Source of the DNA: Nemertoderma westbladi
Lineage: Eukaryota > Xenacoelomorpha > Nemertodermatida > Nemertodermatidae
NCBI GenBank assembly: GCA_032718475.1
Contig: JAUCBJ010009107.1
Span: forward strand, 1-64,000
Length of the DNA stretch: 64,000 nucleotides
Direction: 5' to 3'
Below are positions 41,861 to 52,500 of this stretch, piece after piece. Under the pieces are notes generated by a model, which was given only the letters and a program-made list of their open reading frames with translations, had not been told where the DNA came from and made no database searches. A program made the position numbers and the translations under genes. Position 1 is the first letter of the stretch, and each line of letters begins with the position of its first letter.

Positions 41861-44086
41861 CGTTATTCTGCCCTCTAGCTATTGCTATTTTGTATTTTGC
41901 ATCCGCCCTCGTTATTCTGCCCTCTAGCTATTGCTATTGTTGTATTTTGCATCCGTCCTCGTTATTCTGCCCTCTAGCTATTGCTATTTTGTATTTGGCA
42001 TCCGTCCTCATTATTCTGCCCTCTAGCTATTGCTATTGTTGTATTTTGCATCCGTCCTCGTTATTCTGCCCTCTAGCTATTGCTATTGTTGTATTTTGCA
42101 TCCGTCCTCGTTATTCTGCCCTCTAGCTATTGCTATTGTTGTATTTTGTATCCGTCCTCGTTATTCTGCCCTCTAGCTATTGCTATTGTTGTATTTTGCA
42201 TCCGCCCTCGTTATTCTGCCCTCTAGCTATTGCTATTGTTGTATTTTGCATCCGTCCTCGTTATTCTGCCCTCTAGCTATTGCTATTTTGTATTTTGCAT
42301 CCGTCCTCGTTATTCTGCCCTCTAGCTATTGCTATTTTGTATTTGGCATCCGTCCTCATTATTCTGCCCTCTAGCTATTGCTATTGTTGTATTTTGCATC
42401 CGTCCTCGTTATTCTGCCCTCTAGCTATTGCTATTGTTGTATTTTGCATCCGTCCTCGTTATTCTGCCCTATAGCTATTGCTATTGTTGTATTTTGCATC
42501 CGTCCTCGTTATTCTGCCCTCTAGCTATTGCTATTGTTGTATTTTGCATCCGTCCTCGTTATTCTGCCCTCTAGCTATTGCTATTGTTGTATTTTGCATC
42601 CGTCCTCGTTATTCTGCCCTCTAGCTATTGCTATTGTTGTATTTTGTATCCGTCCTCGTTATTCTGCCCTCTAGCTATTGCTATTGTTGTATTTTGTATC
42701 CGTCCTCGTTATTCTGACCTCTAGCTATTGCTATTGTTGTATTTTGTATCCGTCCTCGTTATTCTGCCCTCTAGCTATTGCTATTGTTGTATTTTGTATC
42801 CGTCCTCGTTATTCTGCCTTCTAGCTATTGCTATTGTTGTATTTTGTATCCGTCCTCGTTATTCTGCCCTATAGCTATTGCTATTGTTGTATTTTGTATC
42901 CGTCCTCGTTATTCTGACCTCTAGCTATTGCTATTGTTGTATTTTGTATCCGTCCTCGTTATTCTGCCCTCTAGCTATTGCTATTGTTGTATTTTGTATC
43001 CGTCCTCGTTATTCTGCCCTCTAGCTATTGCTATTGTTGTATTTTGTATCCGTCCTCGTTATTCTGCCCTCTAGCTATTGCTATTGTTGTATTTTGTATC
43101 CGTCCTCGTTATTCTGCCCTCTAGCTATTGCTATTGTTGTATTTTGTATCCGTCCTCGTTATTCTGCCCTCTAGCTATTGCTATTGTTGTATTTTGTATC
43201 CGTCCTCGTTATTCTGCCCTCTAGCTATTGCTATTGTTGTATTTTGTATCCGTCCTCGTTATTCTGCCCTCTAGCTATTGCTATGTTGTATTTTGTATCC
43301 GTCCTCGTTATTCTGCCCTCTAGCTATTGCTATGTTGTATTTTGCATCCGTCCTCGTTATTCTGCCCTCTAGCTATTGCTATGTTGTATTTTGCATCCGT
43401 CCTCGTTATTCTGCCCTCTAGCTATTGCTATTGTTGTATTTTGTATCCGTCCTCGTTATTCTGCCCTCTAGCTATTGCTATGTTGTATTTTGCATCCGTC
43501 CTCGTTATTCTGCCCTCTAGCTATTGCTATGTTGTATTTTGCATCCGTTCTCGTTATTCTGCCCTCTAGCTATTGCTATTGTTGTATTTTGTATCCGTCC
43601 TCGTTATTCTGCCCTCTAGCTATTGCTATTTTGTATTTTGTATCCGTCCTCGTTATTCTGCCCTCTAGCTATTGCTATTTTGTATTTTGTATCCGTCCTC
43701 GTTATTCTGCCCTCTAGCTATTGCTATTTTGTATTTTGTATCCGTCCTCGTTATTCTGCCCTCTAGCTATTGCTATTTTGTATTTTGTATCCGTCCTCGT
43801 TATTCTGCCCTCTAGCTATTGCTATGTTGTATTTTGCATCCGTCCTCGTTATTCTGCCCTCTAGCTATTGCTATGTTGTATTTTGCATCCGTCCTCGTTA
43901 TTCTGCCCTCTAGCTATTGCTATTGTTGTATTTTGCATCCGCCCTCGTTATTCTGCCCTCTAGCTATTGCTATTGTTGTATTTTGCATCCGTCCTCGTTA
44001 TTCTGCCCTCTAGCTATTATTGTCATGTTGTATTTTGTATTTGTCCAGTTGTCCTCGTTATTCTGCCCACTTAGTTATTGCTATGT

Positions 44087-44281
44087 ATTCGTTCCTAGTT
44101 CCTAGTATATTTACCTTATCTGTTTTATATTATTTGTTGCTGGACTTTTTTCCTGTGGCGTATTGATATACTTTCATTATCCCCTTAGTAAATAAATATA
44201 TCTATCTATCTATCTGTTTATAGTTCTCTGTAGTTTTATGAATCGCTGGTTTGTAAAGTCGACGTGTTTATTCCGTTCCAG
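44087..44281. other. Intron 3' end between the 50-bp array and the exon, with a TATC microsatellite
   Basis: About 195 bp of single-copy intron. It holds an AATAAATA motif at about 44190 followed by a short (TATC)n run at 44198-44215. An AATAAA-like signal followed by a short microsatellite is how several non-LTR retrotransposons end, so this may be such a 3' tail, but no coding remnant supports it. The stretch ends with a pyrimidine-rich tract and the splice acceptor TTCCGTTCCAG at 44271-44281. Confidence 0.5.
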
Positions 44282-44393
44282 GTGGAGCGTAAACGACACA
44301 TTGGTAACGACATAGTCGCCATTGTTTATTACGAGTCAGACATAGACGAATTGCCTAACTTCAAACCCAGCATGATCAAAAGTCACTTCACAC
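44282..44393 (+). CDS. GARNL3: GARNL3-like Rap-GAP domain protein, exon with the catalytic asparagine
   Basis: A 112-bp internal exon encoding 37 residues plus one base. It starts VERKRHIGNDIVAIV and ends FKPSMIKSHFT. The RKRHIGND motif is the hallmark of Rap-GAP domains. Its asparagine (codon 44306-44308) aligns with the Asn thumb of Rap1GAP, which supplies the catalytic side chain for GTP hydrolysis by Rap. From memory, FKPSMI-SHFTHIFALV is closest to vertebrate GARNL3, rather than Rap1GAP, SIPA1L or tuberin. The exon follows acceptor TTCCAG and precedes donor GTATCC, a weak donor. Its last base C joins the AT that opens the next exon to give histidine, and that phase match is strong evidence for the model. 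GARNL3 is a cytoplasmic protein predicted to activate Rap GTPase activity. Upstream exons are not in the window or were not recognised. Confidence 0.9.
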
Positions 44394-44522
44394 GTATCCT
44401 TTGCTTACAATAATTATTATAACTAATTAATTAGCTAGACAAAGTTCGGCTCGATATATTTTTTTACATTATATTTGATCTGTAAATGAGTCATTAGTTT
44501 GTATGTAAGACATCTCTTGTTT
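44394..44522. other. Start of the second intron, unique sequence
   Basis: AT-rich single-copy intron sequence following the GTATCC donor, with no recognisable element. It runs into the 17/19-bp minisatellite. Confidence 0.75.
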
Positions 44523-46178
44523 GATGGCATGTTGCTAGGTTTCACTGCGGTGGCGTGTTGTTAGCGATGTCGTGTTGCTATAGCGATGGCGTGTTGCTAG
44601 GTTTCACCGCGGTGGCGTGTTGCTAGCGATGGCGTGTTGCTTTAGAGATGGCGTGTTGCTATAGCGATGGTGTGTTGCTAGCGATGGCGTGTTGATATAG
44701 CGATGGCGTGTTGCTAGCGATGGCGTGTTGCTATAGCAATGGCGTGTTGCTAGCGATGGGGTGTTGCTAGCGATGGTGTATGGCTAACAATGGCGTGTTG
44801 CTATAGAGATGGCGTGTTGCTATAGCGATGGCGTGTTGCTATAGAGATGGCGTGTTGCTATAGAGATGGCGTGTTGCTATAGCGATGGCGTGTTGCTATA
44901 GCGATGGCGTGTTGCTATAGAGATTGCGTGTTGCTAAAGCGATGGCGTGTTACTAGCGATGGCGTGTTGCTATAGCGATGGCGTGTTGCTACAGCGATGG
45001 CGTGTTGCTAGCGATGGTGTGTTGCTAACGATGGCGTGTTGCTATAGAGATGGCGTGTTGCTATAGCGATGGTGTGTTGCTATAGAGATGGCGTGTTGCT
45101 ATGGCGATGGCGTGTTGCTATAGCAATTGCGTGTTGCTATAGAGATGGCGTGTTGCTATAGCGATGGCGTGTTGCTATATCGATGGCGTGTTGCTATAGC
45201 GATGGCATGTTGCTAGCGATGGCGTGTTGCTATAGCGATGGCGTGTTGCTAGCGATGGCGTGTTGCTAGCGATGGCGTGTTGCTATAGCGATGGCGTGTT
45301 GCTAGCGATGGTGTGTTGCTATAGAGATGGTGTGTTGCTAGCTATGGCGTGTTGCTAGCGATGGCGTGCTGCTATAGAGATGGCGTGTTGCTATAGCGAT
45401 GGCGTGTTGCTAGCGATGGCGTGTTGCTAGCGATGGCGTGTTGCTAGCGATAGCGTGTTGCTAGCGATGGCGTGTTGCTAGCGATGGCGTGTTGCTATAG
45501 AGATGGCGTGTTGCTATAGCGATGGCGTGTTGCTAGCAATGGCGTGTTGCTAGCGATGGCGTGTTGCTTTAGCGATGGCGTGTTGCTATAGAGATGGCGT
45601 GTTGCTATAGAGATGGCGTGTTGCTAGCGATGGCGTGTTGCTATAGAGATGGCGTGTTGCTATAGAGATGGCGTGTTGCTAGCGATGGCGTGTTGCTATA
45701 GAGATGGCGTGTTGCTAGCGATGGCGTGTTGATATAGAGATGGCGTGTTGCTAGCCATGGCGTTTGCTGTAGCGATGGCGTGTTGCTATAGCGATGGCGT
45801 GTTGCTAGCGATGGCGTGTTGCTATAGCGATGGCGTGTTGCTATAGCGATGGCGTGTTGCTAGCGAAAGCGATGGCGTGTTGCTAGCGATGGCATGTTGC
45901 GATGGCGTGTTGCTATAGCGATGGCGTGTTGCTAGCGAAAGCGATGGCGTGTTGCTAGCGAAAGCGATGGCGTGTTGCTAGCGATGGCATGTTGCTAGCG
46001 ATGGCGTGTTGCTAGCGATGGCATGTTGCTAGCGATGGCGTGTTGCTATAGCGATGGCGTGTTGCTATAGCGATGGCGTGTTGCTATAGCGATGGCATTT
46101 TGCTAGCGATGAAGTGTTGCTATAGCGATGGTGTGTTGCTATAGCGATGGCGTGTTGCTAGCGATGAAGTGTTGCTAG
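44523..46178. repeat. 17/19-bp minisatellite in the second intron, roughly 90 copies
   Basis: Irregular alternation of two unit lengths sharing GATGGCGTGTTGCTA. The 17-bp form continues GC to the next GATGG, and the 19-bp form inserts TA to read TATAGC or TATAGA. Some units carry GAAAGC expansions near 45865-45970, and the first units carry a GGTTTCACTGCGG segment (44538-44550, again at 44600). CpG is frequent and often intact. No ORF or gene is present. Confidence 0.95.
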
Positions 46179-46435
46179 CTCTCACCATTCAGTATACTTA
46201 TAGTTTTGACTAGTTTTGAAGTAGCGGCTTGACAAAAGTGTGGATGATTATTTGGTTTAAACTTTGCGAGAAAGGCTTCAAATCGGTAAATTCACGTGAT
46301 ATTTAGTTAAATTCTGTAGCGAATAGTTTCTAGTATTTCAAGATGACTGACATCACATAATTAGTTGTGCCTAACTTACCTTCAGTTATCACACTTTCGT
46401 AACTTTCCTTAAACGAACCCTGCGTCACCCCACAG
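46179..46435. other. 3' end of the second intron
   Basis: About 257 bp of unique intron ending with the acceptor CACCCCACAG at 46426-46435. No element recognised. Confidence 0.75.
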
Positions 46436-46477
46436 ATATATTCGCGCTGGTTACTTACCTGCGACATATGGACGCCT
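46436..46477 (+). CDS. GARNL3: GARNL3-like Rap-GAP exon, cut by an assembly gap
   Basis: The exon opens right after acceptor CCCCACAG. With the last base of the preceding exon it reads H, then IFALVTYLRHMDA, and is then lost in Ns. HIFALV directly continues the SHFT of the previous exon, as in GARNL3, where this beta-strand follows the catalytic segment. Only 42 bp are visible. By family comparison about 40 further residues of the Rap-GAP core should follow before the LIN that opens the next exon. They cover the loop around the conserved FGPP segment and the helix leading to KLIN. The missing part and the donor site must lie in the gap or in sequence the assembly collapsed. The exon is truncated by assembly, not by mutation as far as can be seen. 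Confidence 0.85.
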
Positions 46478-46577
46478 NNNNNNNNNNNNNNNNNNNNNNN
46501 NNNNNNNNNNNNNNNNNNNNNNNNNNNNNNNNNNNNNNNNNNNNNNNNNNNNNNNNNNNNNNNNNNNNNNNNNNNNN
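46478..46577. other. Assembly gap (100 Ns)
   Basis: Exactly 100 Ns, the usual placeholder for a gap of unknown size. The left edge is inside a coding exon and the right edge is inside the 42-bp satellite. The true length is therefore at least the rest of the exon, a splice donor, some intron and an unknown number of satellite copies. Confidence 0.99.
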
Positions 46578-49500
46578 AGATAGGGTAGCCAAAGTATTTA
46601 GTTTAGAGTCACCTTAGTTAGATAGGGTAGCCAAAGTATTTAGTTTAGAGTCACCTTAGTTAGATAGGGTAGCCAAAGTATTTAGTTTAGAGTCACCTTA
46701 GTTAGATAGGGTAGCCAAAGTATTTAGTTTAGAGTCACCTTAGTTAGATAGGGTAGCCAAAGTATTTAGTTTAGAGTCACCTTAGTTAGATAGGGTAGCC
46801 AAAGTATTTAGTTTAGAGTCACCTTAGTTAGATAGGGTAGCCAAAGTATTTAGTTTAGAGTCACCTTAGTTAGATAGGGTAGCCAAAGTATTTAGTTTAG
46901 AGTCACCTTAGTTAGATAGGGTAGCCAAAGTATTTAGTTTAGAGTCACCTTAGTTAGATAGGGTAGCCAAAGTATTTAGTTTAGAGTCACCTTAGTTAGA
47001 TAGGGTAGCCAAAGTATTTAGTTTAGAGTCACCTTAGTTAGATAGGGTAGCCAAAGTATTTAGTTTAGAGTCACCTTAGTTAGATAGGGTAGCCAAAGTA
47101 TTTAGTTTAGAGTCACCTTAGTTAGATAGGGTAGCCAAAGTATTTAGTTTAGAGTCACCTTAGTTAGATAGGGTAGCCAAAGTATTTAGTTTAGAGTCAC
47201 CTTAGTTAGATAGGGTAGCCAAAGTATTTAGTTTAGAGTCACCTTAGTTAGATAGGGTAGCCAAAGTATTTAGTTTAGAGTCACCTTAGTTAGATAGGGT
47301 AGCCAAAGTATTTAGTTTAGAGTCACCTTAGTTAGATAGGGTAGCCAAAGTATTTAGTTTAGAGTCACCTTAGTTAGATAGGGTAGCCAAAGTATTTAGT
47401 TTAGAGTCACCTTAGTTAGATAGGGTAGCCAAAGTATTTAGTTTAGAGTCACATTAGTTAGATAGGGTAGCCAAAGTATTTAGTTTAGAGTCACCTTAGT
47501 TAGATAGGGTAGCCAAAGTATTTAGTTTAGAGTCACATTAGTTAGATAGGGTAGCCAAAGTATTTAGTTTAGAGTCACCTTAGTTAGATAGGGTAGCCAA
47601 AGTATTTAGTTTAGAGTCACCTTAGTTAGATAGGGTAGCCAAAGTATTTAGTTTAGAGTCACCTTAGTTAGATAGGGTAGCCAAAGTATTTAGTTTAGAG
47701 TCACCTTAGTTAGATAGGGTAGCCAAAGTATTTAGTTTAGAGTCACCTTAGTTAGATAGGGTAGCCAAAGTATTTAGTTTAGAGTCACCTTAGTTAGATA
47801 GGGTAGCCAAAGTATTTAGTTTAGAGTCACATTAGTTAGATAGGGTAGCCAAAGTATTTAGTTTAGAGTCACATTAGTTAGATAGGGTAGCCAAAGTATT
47901 TAGTTTAGAGTCACCTTAGTTAGATAGGGTAGCCAAAGTATTTAGTTTAGAGTCACCTTAGTTAGATAGGGTAGCCAAAGTATTTAGTTTAGAGTCACCT
48001 TAGTTAGATAGGGTAGCCAAAGTATTTAGTTTAGAGTCACCTTAGTTAGATAGGGTAGCCAAAGTATTTAGTTTAGAGTCACCTTAGTTAGATAGGGTAG
48101 CCAAAGTATTTAGTTTAGAGTCACCTTAGTTAGATAGGGTAGCCAAAGTATTTAGTTTAGAGTCACCTTAGTTAGATAGGGTAGCCAAAGTATTTAGTTT
48201 AGAGTCACCTTAGTTAGATAGGGTAGCCAAAGTATTTAGTTTAGAGTCACCTTAGTTAGATAGGGTAGCCAAAGTATTTAGTTTAGAGTCACCTTAGTTA
48301 GATAGGGTAGCCAAAGTATTTAGTTTAGAGTCACCTTAGTTAGATAGGGTAGCCAAAGTATTTAGTTTAGAGTCACCTTAGTTAGATAGGGTAGCCAAAG
48401 TATTTAGTTTAGAGTCACCTTAGTTAGATAGGGTAGCCAAAGTATTTAGTTTAGAGTCACCTTAGTTAGATAGGGTAGCCAAAGTATTTAGTTTAGAGTC
48501 ACCTTAGTTAGATAGGGTAGCCAAAGTATTTAGTTTAGAGTCACCTTAGTTAGATAGGGTAGCCAAAGTATTTAGTTTAGAGTCACCTTAGTTAGATAGG
48601 GTAGCCAAAGTATTTAGTTTAGAGTCACCTTAGTTAGATAGGGTAGCCAAAGTATTTAGTTTAGAGTCACCTTAGTTAGATAGGGTAGCCAAAGTATTTA
48701 GTTTAGAGTCACCTTAGTTAGATAGGGTAGCCAAAGTATTTAGTTTAGAGTCACCTTAGTTAGATAGGGTAGCCAAAGTATTTAGTTTAGAGTCACCTTA
48801 GTTAGATAGGGTAGCCAAAGTATTTAGTTTAGAGTCACCTTAGTTAGATAGGGTAGCCAAAGTATTTAGTTTAGAGTCACCTTAGTTAGATAGGGTAGCC
48901 AAAGTATTTAGTTTAGAGTCACCTTAGTTAGATAGGGTAGCCAAAGTATTTAGTTTAGAGTCACCTTAGTTAGATAGGGTAGCCAAAGTATTTAGTTTAG
49001 AGTCACCTTAGTTAGATAGGGTAGCCAAAGTATTTAGTTTAGAGTCACCTTAGTTAGATAGGGTAGCCAAAGTATTTAGTTTAGAGTCACCTTAGTTAGA
49101 TAGGGTAGCCAAAGTATTTAGTTTAGAGTCACCTTAGTTAGATAGGGTAGCCAAAGTATTTAGTTTAGAGTCACCTTAGTTAGATAGGGTAGCCAAAGTA
49201 TTTAGTTTAGAGTCACCTTAGTTAGATAGGGTAGCCAAAGTATTTAGTTTAGAGTCACCTTAGTTAGATAGGGTAGCCAAAGTATTTAGTTTAGAGTCAC
49301 CTTAGTTAGATAGGGTAGCCAAAGTATTTAGTTTAGAGTCACCTTAGTTAGATAGGGTAGCCAAAGTATTTAGTTTAGAGTCACCTTAGTTAGATAGGGT
49401 AGCCAAAGTATTTAGTTTAGAGTCACCTTAGTTAGATAGGGTAGCCAAAGTATTTAGTTTAGAGTCACCTTAGTTAGATAGGGTAGCCAAAGTATTTAGT

Positions 49501-52500
49501 TTAGAGTCACCTTAGTTAGATAGGGTAGCCAAAGTATTTAGTTTAGAGTCACCTTAGTTAGATAGGGTAGCCAAAGTATTTAGTTTAGAGTCACCTTAGT
49601 TAGATAGGGTAGCCAAAGTATTTAGTTTAGAGTCACCTTAGTTAGATAGGGTAGCCAAAGTATTTAGTTTAGAGTCACCTTAGTTAGATAGGGTAGCCAA
49701 AGTATTTAGTTTAGAGTCACCTTAGTTAGATAGGGTAGCCAAAGTATTTAGTTTAGAGTCACCTTAGTTAGATAGGGTAGCCAAAGTATTTAGTTTAGAG
49801 TCACCTTAGTTAGATAGGGTAGCCAAAGTATTTAGTTTAGAGTCACCTTAGTTAGATAGGGTAGCCAAAGTATTTAGTTTAGAGTCACCTTAGTTAGATA
49901 GGGTAGCCAAAGTATTTAGTTTAGAGTCACCTTAGTTAGATAGGGTAGCCAAAGTATTTAGTTTAGAGTCACCTTAGTTAGATAGGGTAGCCAAAGTATT
50001 TAGTTTAGAGTCACCTTAGTTAGATAGGGTAGCCAAAGTATTTAGTTTAGAGTCACCTTAGTTAGATAGGGTAGCCAAAGTATTTAGTTTAGAGTCACCT
50101 TAGTTAGATAGGGTAGCCAAAGTATTTAGTTTAGAGTCACCTTAGTTAGATAGGGTAGCCAAAGTATTTAGTTTAGAGTCACCTTAGTTAGATAGGGTAG
50201 CCAAAGTATTTAGTTTAGAGTCACCTTAGTTAGATAGGGTAGCCAAAGTATTTAGTTTAGAGTCACCTTAGTTAGATAGGGTAGCCAAAGTATTTAGTTT
50301 AGAGTCACCTTAGTTAGATAGGGTAGCCAAAGTATTTAGTTTAGAGTCACCTTAGTTAGATAGGGTAGCCAAAGTATTTAGTTTAGAGTCACCTTAGTTA
50401 GATAGGGTAGCCAAAGTATTTAGTTTAGAGTCACCTTAGTTAGATAGGGTAGCCAAAGTATTTAGTTTAGAGTCACCTTAGTTAGATAGGGTAGCCAAAG
50501 TATTTAGTTTAGAGTCACCTTAGTTAGATAGGGTAGCCAAAGTATTTAGTTTAGAGTCACCTTAGTTAGATAGGGTAGCCAAAGTATTTAGTTTAGAGTC
50601 ACCTTAGTTAGATAGGGTAGCCAAAGTATTTAGTTTAGAGTCACCTTAGTTAGATAGGGTAGCCAAAGTATTTAGTTTAGAGTCACCTTAGTTAGATAGG
50701 GTAGCCAAAGTATTTAGTTTAGAGTCACCTTAGTTAGATAGGGTAGCCAAAGTATTTAGTTTAGAGTCACCTTAGTTAGATAGGGTAGCCAAAGTATTTA
50801 GTTTAGAGTCACCTTAGTTAGATAGGGTAGCCAAAGTATTTAGTTTAGAGTCACCTTAGTTAGATAGGGTAGCCAAAGTATTTAGTTTAGAGTCACCTTA
50901 GTTAGATAGGGTAGCCAAAGTATTTAGTTTAGAGTCACCTTAGTTAGATAGGGTAGCCAAAGTATTTAGTTTAGAGTCACCTTAGTTAGATAGGGTAGCC
51001 AAAGTATTTAGTTTAGAGTCACCTTAGTTAGATAGGGTAGCCAAAGTATTTAGTTTAGAGTCACCTTAGTTAGATAGGGTAGCCAAAGTATTTAGTTTAG
51101 AGTCACCTTAGTTAGATAGGGTAGCCAAAGTATTTAGTTTAGAGTCACCTTAGTTAGATAGGGTAGCCAAAGTATTTAGTTTAGAGTCACCTTAGTTAGA
51201 TAGGGTAGCCAAAGTATTTAGTTTAGAGTCACCTTAGTTAGATAGGGTAGCCAAAGTATTTAGTTTAGAGTCACCTTAGTTAGATAGGGTAGCCAAAGTA
51301 TTTAGTTTAGAGTCACCTTAGTTAGATAGGGTAGCCAAAGTATTTAGTTTAGAGTCACCTTAGTTAGATAGGGTAGCCAAAGTATTTAGTTTAGAGTCAC
51401 CTTAGTTAGATAGGGTAGCCAAAGTATTTAGTTTAGAGTCACCTTAGTTAGATAGGGTAGCCAAAGTATTTAGTTTAGAGTCACCTTAGTTAGATAGGGT
51501 AGCCAAAGTATTTAGTTTAGAGTCACCTTAGTTAGATAGGGTAGCCAAAGTATTTAGTTTAGAGTCACCTTAGTTAGATAGGGTAGCCAAAGTATTTAGT
51601 TTAGAGTCACCTTAGTTAGATAGGGTAGCCAAAGTATTTAGTTTAGAGTCACCTTAGTTAGATAGGGTAGCCAAAGTATTTAGTTTAGAGTCACCTTAGT
51701 TAGATAGGGTAGCCAAAGTATTTAGTTTAGAGTCACCTTAGTTAGATAGGGTAGCCAAAGTATTTAGTTTAGAGTCACCTTAGTTAGATAGGGTAGCCAA
51801 AGTATTTAGTTTAGAGTCACCTTAGTTAGATAGGGTAGCCAAAGTATTTAGTTTAGAGTCACCTTAGTTAGATAGGGTAGCCAAAGTATTTAGTTTAGAG
51901 TCACCTTAGTTAGATAGGGTAGCCAAAGTATTTAGTTTAGAGTCACCTTAGTTAGATAGGGTAGCCAAAGTATTTAGTTTAGAGTCACCTTAGTTAGATA
52001 GGGTAGCCAAAGTATTTAGTTTAGAGTCACCTTAGTTAGATAGGGTAGCCAAAGTATTTAGTTTAGAGTCACCTTAGTTAGATAGGGTAGCCAAAGTATT
52101 TAGTTTAGAGTCACCTTAGTTAGATAGGGTAGCCAAAGTATTTAGTTTAGAGTCACCTTAGTTAGATAGGGTAGCCAAAGTATTTAGTTTAGAGTCACCT
52201 TAGTTAGATAGGGTAGCCAAAGTATTTAGTTTAGAGTCACCTTAGTTAGATAGGGTAGCCAAAGTATTTAGTTTAGAGTCACCTTAGTTAGATAGGGTAG
52301 CCAAAGTATTTAGTTTAGAGTCACCTTAGTTAGATAGGGTAGCCAAAGTATTTAGTTTAGAGTCACCTTAGTTAGATAGGGTAGCCAAAGTATTTAGTTT
52401 AGAGTCACCTTAGTTAGATAGGGTAGCCAAAGTATTTAGTTTAGAGTCACCTTAGTTAGATAGGGTAGCCAAAGTATTTAGTTTAGAGTCACCTTAGTTA

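Larger units (their letters stand above)
3651..44086. repeat. Giant 50-bp satellite array, about 800 copies over 40 kb
   Basis: Uninterrupted head-to-tail 50-bp units. Key segments in order are CTAGCTATTGCTATTGTTG, TATTTTGCATCCGTCC and TCGTTATTCTGCCCT. Length variants of 49 bp have CTATGTTG or CTATTTTG in place of CTATTGTTG. Common substitutions are GCAT/GTAT, TGCCC/TGACC, TCCTCG/TTCTCG/TCCTCA/TCTTCG, CCTCTA/CCTCCA/CCCTATA, and TGTCATG or TGCCATG. These variants combine into blocks that recur many kilobases apart (higher-order structure). All the ORFs here repeat one hydrophobic pattern because 50 is not a multiple of 3, so the frame rotates each unit. They end at the TAG in CTCTAG and are not genes. 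The array lies just upstream of the first recognisable host exon, so it is most likely intronic. Confidence 0.97.

Noticed and set aside
3651-44086. CRISPR array
   Set aside because: Units are contiguous with no unique spacers, and the locus is eukaryotic.
3657-44105. More than a hundred overlapping + strand ORFs of 60-180 residues with a repeated hydrophobic L/Y/C/S-rich pattern
   Set aside because: They are read-through of the 50-bp unit. Three units make 50 codons, every frame is visited in turn, and each ORF ends at the same CTCTAG. Length depends only on where 49-bp units reset the frame. No start context, codon bias or known domain supports them.
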